Part shown: piece by piece, positions 1-6,524 of the stretch
How positions within the stretch are numbered: the first letter of the stretch is position 1
Layout of the letters: each line of letters starts with the position of its first letter
Source: an uncultured Bacteroidota bacterium
Lineage (GTDB): Bacteria > Bacteroidota > Bacteroidia > JABEUT01
NCBI GenBank assembly: GCA_903901055.1
Contig: CAIUPO010000028.1
Location: 1 to 64,000, forward strand
DNA: 64,000 nt
Direction of reading: 5' to 3'
Made by a program: the position numbers and the translations under genes
Notes under the pieces: generated by a model
The model's database searches: none
The model's input: the letters and a program-made list of their open reading frames with translations, nothing else
Told to the model about the DNA's origin: nothing

Positions 1-1
1 T

Positions 2-694
2 AAATTTATTAAGGAAGAATATGTAAGTGAATTCTTTCCTAAATTTGTAGGCAAATATAAATATACAGACACTCTGCATCTAAGCGATAGATGGACAAAG
101 GATACGACCCTTAAAAATGATTTCATTTGGGATTATAGCGGTCTGGATACTGACAAATTAACGTTTAACGGATTTGAAATAATTCCCGATTATTCCACAA
201 CAATATACTGGCACATGTATGGCCCTTGTAATGCATATTACCCCGTTTACATTGTTAATGAAACATCCGAAATCAAAGAATTTTTTGGAAAAGACGGTCA
301 TGTTTTTGGCCTGGAAGAAGCACTTGACAGTAGTAAGTATTGGCGACCAATTGAAGGAAGAGGATTTGATTTTTGCGGGAACGGACACTGGAGAATTAAA
401 GTCCATCCCCAAGAATTTATGGTTGTATTATTCCCAAAATATTTAGGCACTTTTAAAACAAAGTTAAGAGTAAGAATAAGTAATCTTAATAGTGTATTTG
501 TCTCAAATTCATTTGAGGGAGTCATAAGCGAAAAACAACTATCTTTAAGAAAGGGAGATTACCTCTACAGGATGTTGATGGAAAATAAGGAAAATGTTGT
601 TGAAGGCTGCTTTTATGGTGCAATACCATTAGGTATTAATGATAAAGATTTCGGGAAAAATGTACCTGTGGTTCACAATGGAATTGACCGATAA
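2..694 (+). CDS. Hypothetical protein, 5' end outside the window
   Basis: The reading frame is open from base 2 and ends in TAA at 692-694. The first ATG in frame is at 215, but the codons before it (from 2) are uninterrupted and look like ordinary protein, so the gene most likely starts left of the window. The visible part is about 230 residues, rich in aromatic residues and mixed charge, with no membrane segment and no motif I recognise. A stretch with GRGFDFCGNGHW near the middle is distinctive but does not point me to a family. It converges on the minus-strand gene ending at 710. Function unknown. Confidence 0.6.
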   Translation, partial: KFIKEEYVSEFFPKFVGKYKYTDTLHLSDRWTKDTTLKNDFIWDYSGLDTDKLTFNGFEIIPDYSTTIYWHMYGPCNAYYPVYIVNETSEIKEFFGKDGHVFGLEEALDSSKYWRPIEGRGFDFCGNGHWRIKVHPQEFMVVLFPKYLGTFKTKLRVRISNLNSVFVSNSFEGVISEKQLSLRKGDYLYRMLMENKENVVEGCFYGAIPLGINDKDFGKNVPVVHNGIDR

Positions 695-709
695 TAATAG
701 AAAAGGAAT

Positions 710-1447
710 CTACTTCATCCCCATCCAAATCATCACCCCTGCCATCATCACCATCAGCAAGTCTTCAATAATAGTAATAGTGCTCATTGGTAAATTAAAT
801 ACCGCACCCAAACAAGCGCACTGAATTTTTTTCTTGCTTGCGACACTTTGAATTACCCCTATGCTGCTTATGCCCATAATAGCAATAGTTGCAATGTTGG
901 TATATAGGGGATATAAATTCATTGCAAACAAAATGCCTAAAGCCAGTTCTACAAACGGATAAATAAATCCCCAGGCTTTTATTTGCTTCGCAACAACATC
1001 ATACATACCGTACGAATCGGCGAAGGCCTTCACATTAATAAGTTTGAAATAAGAAAAGCATAGAAAAAATCCTGCCATGAAATAGCGCATCCAAGTAGTT
1101 ATTTCAACCGTTCCGTCAACCTTTTTGGATGCGATAAGTGAAACACTAAATATTAAACTAAATAGAATAATCAGTGGCTTGTAAGTTGCCAACCAACTTT
1201 TACTCTCTACTGATTCCCGATAGCTATCGGGATGACTACTAGCCTCCGAAATATAATATTTACTGTTTACCCCAATCGCATTTTGTAAATCTGAAACTGA
1301 AATATCTTTACTCATCCCAATAGTTGCAACACCAGTGTCTTTCGATAGTTCCACTGATTCAACTTCGGGTAATTTTAGCAAATTGCTTTTAACGGTTGCC
1401 TCACATCCGCTGCAGGTCATTCCTGATATTTTATAGGTGTGTACCAT
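710..1447 (-). CDS. HMA heavy-metal domain fused to a MauE/DoxX-like membrane domain
   Basis: The N-terminus is a heavy-metal-associated domain with the metal-binding motif GMTCSGC, about residues 10-15 from the ATG at 1447. A short linker and four hydrophobic segments follow, of the MauE/DoxX-like type, with KKKIQCACLG near the end supplying a Cys pair in the last loop. MauE-like proteins are linked to redox or metal maturation in the membrane; the fused HMA domain suggests delivery or sensing of a soft metal such as copper or mercury, which is inference. A TTG codon four residues upstream is in frame, but the ATG fits better. The linker is partly encoded by a perfect 18-base palindrome (1215-1232). 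Confidence 0.75.
   Translation of the reverse strand: MVHTYKISGMTCSGCEATVKSNLLKLPEVESVELSKDTGVATIGMSKDISVSDLQNAIGVNSKYYISEASSHPDSYRESVESKSWLATYKPLIILFSLIFSVSLIASKKVDGTVEITTWMRYFMAGFFLCFSYFKLINVKAFADSYGMYDVVAKQIKAWGFIYPFVELALGILFAMNLYPLYTNIATIAIMGISSIGVIQSVASKKKIQCACLGAVFNLPMSTITIIEDLLMVMMAGVMIWMGMK
1215..1232. repeat. Perfect 18-bp palindrome inside a coding region
   Basis: TCCCGATAGCTATCGGGA reads the same on both strands. It lies in the region coding for the linker between the HMA and membrane domains of the flanking gene and keeps the frame, giving DSYRES on the minus strand. From memory, this palindrome is a common dispersed element in Bacteroidota genomes, usually between genes. No second copy was noticed in this window. 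Confidence 0.8.
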
Positions 1448-1493
1448 ATTCGTTTGCAAAGTTCGTAAAGTTTATCGGGAATATAATCTCCGT

Positions 1494-1898
1494 TTAATTC
1501 TTACTGGAATAATTAACTGTATCCCGAAGTATAGGAGCTAGGTCGAATGTTCTATCAATATAATAAACATCTCGTATTTTGTAGCCTTTGGAATCATAGG
1601 TAGTTGTTTTCTCAAAGTACCAATTATCACCATCCACAATTAAAGCATTTATTGTTTTGTTTACCATCTTCTCTATCAACCGCCCTTTTATATCATATTC
1701 TTTGTTTACTCTCACATCTCCAATATGAATTCCATGACGCAGGCAAAGAAAATAATAGACTTTGCAATCAGCTCTGTAATGAGTTACAGAGTCGACACTC
1801 ACCTTTTTAAAATGGCGAATGCACAATATTGGCTTACTAAACTTACACGAAGTAAGGATTAGAATACTACCGATAACTACAAAGAATTTCCTACACAT
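1494..1898 (-). CDS. Small predicted lipoprotein of unknown function
   Basis: 134 residues. The N-terminus is a lipoprotein signal with lipobox LTSC around residue 18, so the mature protein should be anchored in a membrane facing the periplasm. The rest contains tyrosine-rich stretches such as EYDIKGRLIEK and TTYDSKGYKIRDVYY, which resemble the short 'D.KG....' beta-hairpin repeats of MORN-like or YD-type proteins. I do not recognise the family. A promoter-like box lies just upstream at 1918-1925, so it is probably a single-gene unit. Confidence 0.6.
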   Translation of the reverse strand: MCRKFFVVIGSILILTSCKFSKPILCIRHFKKVSVDSVTHYRADCKVYYFLCLRHGIHIGDVRVNKEYDIKGRLIEKMVNKTINALIVDGDNWYFEKTTTYDSKGYKIRDVYYIDRTFDLAPILRDTVNYSSKN

Positions 1899-1917
1899 TT
1901 CGATGTTAGAATATGTG

Positions 1918-1925
1918 TAAAGATA
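1918..1925 (-). promoter_or_regulatory. -7 box TATCTTTA for the 1494-1898 lipoprotein
   Basis: On the minus strand the box reads TATCTTTAC, one base off TANNTTTG, 20 bases before the ATG. That leaves a leader of only about a dozen bases. Confidence 0.45.
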
Positions 1926-1955
1926 AAATACTTTACTAACCCTAAACTCTATTTG

Positions 1956-2930
1956 CTACTTACCTAATATGTAGGCAAACATCAGCGGAGCCACAATGGT
2001 CGCATCCGATTCAATGATAAATCGGGGAGTTTTATCACTCAGTTTACCCCAGGTAATCTTTTCATTTGGCACTGCGCCTGAATAAGAGCCATAGCTGGTT
2101 GTAGAGTCCGATATCTGGCAGAAATAAGCCCAGAATGGGGTATCAGTCCTTTCCATATCCTGATACAACATAGGTACTACACAAATCGGGAAATCGCCTG
2201 CAATACCACCACCAATCTGGTAAAATCCTACTCCTTGTCCTTTGGAGTTTTGGGTGTACCAATTAGCAAGCCACATCATATATTCTATACCGGATTTTAC
2301 AATACTCGGTTGCAACTCTTCTTTAATGCAATAAGAAGCGAAAATATTCCCCATGGTAGAATCTTCCCAACCCGGGCAGATAATAGGCAAATTCTTTTCG
2401 GCCGCAGCAATCATCCAACTGTTTTTCGTGTCAATCTCATAGTGCTTTTTCATCACTCCTGAAAGCAGCAGTTGATACATATATTCATGCGGGAAATAGC
2501 GCTTGCCCGAGGTTTGTGCCTTTTTCCACAACTTATGAATATGAGATTGTATGCGGCGGAAAGCTTCTTCTTCCGGAATGCAGGTATCCGTTACACGGTT
2601 ATAGCCATGCTCCAACAAATCCCATTCTTCGGCAGGAGACAATTGTCTGTAATGCGGAACCCTTTTATAATGATTATGCGCAACCAGGTTCATGATATCC
2701 TCCTCCAAGTTTGCACCGGTACAGGAAATAATAGATACTTTATCCTTACGGATCATTTCAGCAAGTGAGATACCTAACTCAGCAGTACTCATGGCACCGG
2801 CAAGGGTAATCATCATTTTGCCCTTTTTATCCATGTGCTTGATGTAGGCATTGGATGCATCCACCAATGTGGCAGAATTAAAGTGCAGGTAATTCTTGTC
2901 AATGAATGTTGAAATAGGTCCTTTTTTCAT
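1956..2930 (-). CDS. Deoxyhypusine synthase-like protein (possible homospermidine synthase)
   Basis: 324 residues, full length for the deoxyhypusine synthase family. Visible hallmarks are GAMSTAELG and SCTGANLEED near the NAD site, the glycine-rich GFYQIGGGIAGDF, and EKITWGKL near the C-terminus. In the eukaryotic enzyme the lysine of the WGK motif forms the butylamine imine; here it is K296. Bacteria have no eIF5A, so the substrate must differ. Bacterial relatives have been linked to polyamine synthesis (homospermidine), a plausible but unproven role here. It is apparently transcribed alone. Family assignment is confident; the exact reaction is not. Confidence 0.85.
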   Translation of the reverse strand: MKKGPISTFIDKNYLHFNSATLVDASNAYIKHMDKKGKMMITLAGAMSTAELGISLAEMIRKDKVSIISCTGANLEEDIMNLVAHNHYKRVPHYRQLSPAEEWDLLEHGYNRVTDTCIPEEEAFRRIQSHIHKLWKKAQTSGKRYFPHEYMYQLLLSGVMKKHYEIDTKNSWMIAAAEKNLPIICPGWEDSTMGNIFASYCIKEELQPSIVKSGIEYMMWLANWYTQNSKGQGVGFYQIGGGIAGDFPICVVPMLYQDMERTDTPFWAYFCQISDSTTSYGSYSGAVPNEKITWGKLSDKTPRFIIESDATIVAPLMFAYILGK

Positions 2931-2964
2931 TTGATTTTTTTTGAGAGCGTGAAATTAGGGAAAT

Positions 2965-3651
2965 TTATTGAAGTTGTCGGACTAATAATGTTTCGGGCTT
3001 GATTTCATTACAATCAAGATACAATCTGTCGATAAATAGATATTCCACTTTTTTATAAATCTCCTTTCTATTAACAGTATTGTTTCTTCTTGATTTAAAG
3101 TAATTTTCAGTTGCCATCTTCTCCGCAAGATCCCCAACAGTTATATTATTCAACTCCTTTCCATATTTAAAACCAACTGCTAAAAATATGATTGATGTAA
3201 CTATTCCAACCAATCCATATCTCCAATTAAAAAATAGTCCCAATAAGGAAATAATAAATAGGAAACTTGAGAAAATAACCAAAGGTTGCCATGGCCATAG
3301 TATATGCAGTTTAATCCCTAATTGTTTTTCGACCCGCTTGATATTAATCCTCCTTCTAAATCTTGGGAATATAAATTTTAAATTGGTGTCAGGAAGAACT
3401 TGTTCTTTCTTTAAACCTGTAATTTCAATAATAGCAGTGCGAAGTTTGTAGAATGCTTGCTGTGTTGTGCAACTATCTTCATCCGTCAAATCTATTTTAG
3501 ATACAATAATATTACAGAGTTCGCCGAATGTTTTGCCCATTAATTCATTAGGCTTGAATTTAATACTATAAGATTTTTCTACAATATTAAGAACATCTTC
3601 AATATCCTCAATATTCGAATCTTTAGATAATGTCTTATTCTGCGGCTCCAT
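2965..3651 (-). CDS. Hypothetical protein with two central membrane segments
   Basis: 228 residues. The N-terminal ~120 residues are soluble and contain DEDSCTTQQAFYKLRTAI and VLPDTNLKFIF, resembling a duplicated acyl-carrier-like helical fold seen in uncharacterised Bacteroidota proteins; that likeness is from memory and tentative. Two hydrophobic helices follow (LVIFSSFLFIISLLGLFF and GLVGIVTSIIFLAVGF), then a charged C-terminal tail of about 60 residues. No catalytic motif seen. The ATG at 3651 lies only eight bases from the promoter box at 3660-3667, so the mRNA is probably nearly leaderless. Confidence 0.6.
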   Translation of the reverse strand: MEPQNKTLSKDSNIEDIEDVLNIVEKSYSIKFKPNELMGKTFGELCNIIVSKIDLTDEDSCTTQQAFYKLRTAIIEITGLKKEQVLPDTNLKFIFPRFRRRINIKRVEKQLGIKLHILWPWQPLVIFSSFLFIISLLGLFFNWRYGLVGIVTSIIFLAVGFKYGKELNNITVGDLAEKMATENYFKSRRNNTVNRKEIYKKVEYLFIDRLYLDCNEIKPETLLVRQLQ

Positions 3652-3659
3652 TCGTCAAG

Positions 3660-3667
3660 CAAATATA
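3660..3667 (-). promoter_or_regulatory. -7 box TATATTTG for the 2965-3651 gene
   Basis: Exact TANNTTTG match on the minus strand, eight bases before the ATG; this implies a very short or absent leader. Confidence 0.5.
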
Positions 3668-3736
3668 AATAATGATTTTAACATTCCTTCACATTGCACT
3701 ACTATTCATCTTCATACGACCTTCATTCTGCCGATG

Positions 3737-3744
3737 TAGTTTTG
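3737..3744 (+). promoter_or_regulatory. -7 box TAGTTTTG for the 3785 gene
   Basis: Exact match to TANNTTTG, followed by C as in most other boxes in this window, about 40 bases before the ATG at 3785. Confidence 0.5.
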
Positions 3745-3784
3745 CTTTCAGTTTCTAACAAATAATATTAAAAACAAAAAAGTC

Positions 3785-4078
3785 ATGAAAAAGTTAAGTT
3801 TGATCCTCGCCGGTGCAGTTCTCTTCGGAAGTTTTGCTTTTGCCGCTCCAATGGTAAAGCATGTTCGTAAAGCAACTGCTGTAAAACAAGATGCAAAAGC
3901 TCCTGTAACCAAGCAAGCTGTAAAACCAGCCGCTAAAGCAACCAAAGCCCCTGCTGCCAAGGCTACCAAGACCCCTGCAACAAAGGCAGTAAGTGCAAAG
4001 CCAGTTACCAAAGCTCCGGCCACCAAGCCAGCAGTTAAAAAACCGGTAAAGAAAGTTCCGGCTAAGAAAGTTAAGTAA
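3785..4078 (+). CDS. Secreted Lys/Ala/Pro-rich low-complexity protein
   Basis: 97 residues. A clean signal peptide (MKKLSLILAGAVLFGSFAFA) is followed by a tail made almost wholly of K, A, P, T and V, with repeated units such as KAPATKA and KAPAAKA. The tail resembles histone H1-like or TonB-linker sequence and should be unfolded and very basic. It is exported, so DNA packaging is unlikely; binding to acidic polymers or a structural role are guesses. A sister gene of the same design follows at 4211. A 133-residue frame on the other strand over this region is a by-product of the low complexity. Confidence 0.75.
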   Translation: MKKLSLILAGAVLFGSFAFAAPMVKHVRKATAVKQDAKAPVTKQAVKPAAKATKAPAAKATKTPATKAVSAKPVTKAPATKPAVKKPVKKVPAKKVK

Positions 4079-4098
4079 TTTCTGCTTCCTTTAACCTG

Positions 4099-4135
4099 AA
4101 GGTTGTCTTGCAACAAAGCGGGACAACCTTTTTTA
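4099..4135 (+). terminator. Rho-independent terminator after the 3785 gene
   Basis: The arms AAGGTTGTC and GACAACCTT pair perfectly (9 bp) around a 14-base loop and are followed by a run of T. It lies 20 bases after the stop codon. Confidence 0.8.
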
Positions 4136-4210
4136 TTGCCTTTCTTCATATAGACTTCATTTTTTATCCATAAGTTTGACTTATAATTTTAACCATTAAT
4201 ATTCTATACT

Positions 4211-4435
4211 ATGAAAAAATTAACATTAACACTTGCTGCTGCCATTCTTCTCGGAGGACTTTCATTTGCCCAGGATTCAAAGGCTAAAACCACTAAACCA
4301 GCCGGCAAACCAATGGATAAAAAAGCTCCTACTGCTGTTGCTAAACCAAGCAAAACTAAACCTACCTCTACAAGCAATACCCCTGCTAATCCTCCAACTC
4401 AAAAGGCTTCTCCGGCTAAGCCTGCTACCAAGTAA
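4211..4435 (+). CDS. Secreted Lys/Pro/Thr-rich low-complexity protein, sister of the 3785 product
   Basis: 74 residues with signal peptide MKKLTLTLAAAILLGGLSFA and a short basic, Pro/Thr/Ser-rich tail (KPSKTKPTSTSNTPANPP). The signal peptide and overall design match the neighbour at 3785-4078, so the two probably arose by tandem duplication; the stem sequences of their terminators are also related. The function is unknown. TTTGAC at 4175-4180 and a weak -7 region just before the ATG suggest it has its own promoter. Confidence 0.7.
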   Translation: MKKLTLTLAAAILLGGLSFAQDSKAKTTKPAGKPMDKKAPTAVAKPSKTKPTSTSNTPANPPTQKASPAKPATK

Positions 4436-4457
4436 GTTTACTACGTTTAACAATCTT

Positions 4458-4494
4458 AAAGGTTGTCTGGCGGTAACGTTCGGCAACCTTTTCG
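4458..4494 (+). terminator. Terminator after the 4211 gene
   Basis: AAAGGTTGTC pairs with GGCAACCTTT through one G-U pair, then T-rich sequence. The stem is nearly the same as that of the terminator at 4099-4135, supporting tandem duplication of gene plus terminator. Confidence 0.7.
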
Positions 4495-4504
4495 TTTTTT
4501 AGAC

Positions 4505-4512
4505 TACCTTTG
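4505..4512 (+). promoter_or_regulatory. -7 box TACCTTTG for the ABC-F gene
   Basis: Exact match to TANNTTTG, 17 bases before the ATG at 4530. AAAGGA just before the ATG may act as a weak ribosome-binding site. Confidence 0.5.
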
Positions 4513-4529
4513 CAAACTTTTTCAAAGGA

Positions 4530-6455
4530 ATGATATCTGTAAATAACATAACCGTAGCCTTCGGAGGCTTTAATCTGTTCGAGAACGTTAGTTTTCTTGT
4601 TAATGATAATGACCGTATTGGACTTGCCGGCAAAAACGGCTCAGGTAAGAGCACCATGCTCAAACTGCTCTCGGGGTTACAAAACCCTACCTCTGGTAAT
4701 ATTGGTAAACCAAACGGACTTAAAATAGCCTACCTGCCACAGGACATGGTTCACCAACATGGCAAAACCGTATTTGAGGAGGCAGCTACCGCTTTTATAG
4801 AGATTCAACAGTTGGAAGCCCGTCTTACCGAAGTTAACCATCAGTTAGAAACCCGGACCGACTATGAAAGTGATGCCTATTCTAATCTGATAACCGAAGT
4901 AACCGATATTACCCATCGTTTGGATATACTTGGCTCAGGTAATAGGGATGAGGAAATAGAAAAGAAACTTAAGGGCCTTGGATTTGAAAGAAGTGAATTT
5001 AACCGTCCTACCTCTGAATTGAGTGGTGGATGGAGAATGCGTATTGAGTTAGTTAAACTGTTGCTCCAAAAACCGGATGTGCTTTTACTTGATGAACCGA
5101 CCAACCACTTGGACATTGAATCTATGCAATGGCTGGAGGAGTTTATGGAGACTTTCCCCGGCTCGTTGGTACTTATTTCCCACGATAAAAAGTTTTTGGA
5201 TAACGTTACTACGCGTACCATCGAGATCTCCAACAATAAGATTTACGACTACAAAACCAATTATAGCCACTATCTCACGCTACGCAAAGAGCGCAGGGAA
5301 CAACAGGAAGCGGCGGCTAAAAACCAACAAAAGGTAATTGCCAAAACCCAAGTGCTTATTGATAAGTACAGGGCAAAGGCAAGTAAGGCTGCATTCGCAC
5401 AATCCTTAATTAAGCAGCTCGATAAGATGGATATTATTGAAGTGGATAATGATGATTCCGCTTCGATGTATTTCAAATTCCCGCCTCCTGCACATAGCGG
5501 TAAGATTGCACTCACAGTTGAGAATGCAGGAAAAGCGTATGGCGAGAAGAGGATATTTTCAAACGCTAATTTTATTATTGAGAAAGGTGAACGTATAGCT
5601 TTTGTCGGCAGGAATGGTGAGGGGAAAACGACCATGATGAAAATGATAGCTGCCCAAACCGCAACTGAAGGAGTGGTTAAGCTCGGACATAATGTGTTGA
5701 TGGGATACTTTGAACAGGATCAGGCTGAAAAGCTCGATTCCAACAAAACTGTTTTTGATACCATTGATGAATTAGCAGTAGGCGAGATTCGGGCACGTAT
5801 ACGAAACCTGCTCGGGGCTTTCCTTTTCAGCGGTGAAGACGTAGATAAAAAAGTAAAGGTCCTTAGTGGCGGTGAGCGCGGAAGATTGGCACTTTGCAAA
5901 TTACTTCTTCAACCCTATAACGTGCTAATGCTCGATGAGCCTACCAACCACTTAGACATACGTTCCAAAGATATTTTGAAAAATGCTTTGCTCAAATATG
6001 AAGGTACGCTGATTATCGTTTCTCACGATAGGGATTTCTTAGATGGATTGGTTAACAAACTCTATGAGTTCCGCGATGGGCATGTGAAAGAGCACCTTTG
6101 CGATATTAATGAGTTTATGCGTAAACGTAAACTGGAAAGGTTGAATGAATCAAGGCTAAGCCAGGAGGAAAAGAAGGTTTCGAAAGCAGAACCTAAGGCG
6201 CTGAACGCTTTGAATGAAGAGGTAAAAAAAGTAAAGAATCTCGAATCAAAGATTAAGAAAACCGAAGATGAGATTGCTGAGATTGAGAAACAAATAAGCG
6301 ATGCCGAAAAGGTCATCAACCATGCCGATTTTTACGAAACTCATCCTGATACATCCAAAATATTGGCCGATTACCAAACCTTAAAAACCAAACTGGAAGA
6401 TAAATTCAAAGTGTGGGAAGGCTTTTCGGAAGAGTTGAATAAGATTACAGCGTAG
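4530..6455 (+). CDS. ABC-F family ATPase (translation factor type)
   Basis: 641 residues with two ABC cassettes and no membrane segment. Cassette 1 has Walker A GKNGSGKST (residues 34-42), signature LSGGWRMR and Walker B LLLDEPTNHLD. Cassette 2 has GRNGEGKTT, LSGGERGRL and LMLDEPTNHLD. The inter-cassette linker is basic (LRKERREQQ, followed by a KNQQKVIAKTQ segment), as expected for the tRNA-facing arm, and the last ~100 residues form a Lys/Glu-rich coiled coil as in Uup/YdiF relatives. ABC-F proteins act at the ribosomal E site, some of them in antibiotic protection; nothing here indicates resistance. Probably monocistronic. Confidence 0.9.
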   Translation: MISVNNITVAFGGFNLFENVSFLVNDNDRIGLAGKNGSGKSTMLKLLSGLQNPTSGNIGKPNGLKIAYLPQDMVHQHGKTVFEEAATAFIEIQQLEARLTEVNHQLETRTDYESDAYSNLITEVTDITHRLDILGSGNRDEEIEKKLKGLGFERSEFNRPTSELSGGWRMRIELVKLLLQKPDVLLLDEPTNHLDIESMQWLEEFMETFPGSLVLISHDKKFLDNVTTRTIEISNNKIYDYKTNYSHYLTLRKERREQQEAAAKNQQKVIAKTQVLIDKYRAKASKAAFAQSLIKQLDKMDIIEVDNDDSASMYFKFPPPAHSGKIALTVENAGKAYGEKRIFSNANFIIEKGERIAFVGRNGEGKTTMMKMIAAQTATEGVVKLGHNVLMGYFEQDQAEKLDSNKTVFDTIDELAVGEIRARIRNLLGAFLFSGEDVDKKVKVLSGGERGRLALCKLLLQPYNVLMLDEPTNHLDIRSKDILKNALLKYEGTLIIVSHDRDFLDGLVNKLYEFRDGHVKEHLCDINEFMRKRKLERLNESRLSQEEKKVSKAEPKALNALNEEVKKVKNLESKIKKTEDEIAEIEKQISDAEKVINHADFYETHPDTSKILADYQTLKTKLEDKFKVWEGFSEELNKITA

Positions 6456-6476
6456 TCGGAGCCCGACTGGCAAATA
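6455..6476 (+). repeat. Dispersed 22-nt repeat, copy 1
   Basis: GTCGGAGCCCGAC, a 5-6 bp hairpin with loop AGC, is followed by TGGCAAATA. The identical 22 bases recur at 15755-15776. Both copies overlap or directly follow a stop codon and precede the promoter of the next gene, so they may be REP-like elements or serve as weak terminators. Confidence 0.8.
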
Positions 6477-6491
6477 TTTAATCTTTTTGCT

Positions 6492-6499
6492 TACATTTG
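6492..6499 (+). promoter_or_regulatory. -7 box TACATTTG for the 6525 gene
   Basis: Exact TANNTTTG match, 25 bases before the ATG at 6525. Confidence 0.5.
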
Positions 6500-6524
6500 A
6501 TTACTATAAATCAAAGGTTTGTGA

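Noticed and set aside
3748-4149. 133-codon frame on the minus strand over the Lys/Ala-rich gene
   Set aside because: It mirrors the low-complexity repeats of the plus-strand gene, which has a clear signal peptide, promoter box and terminator.
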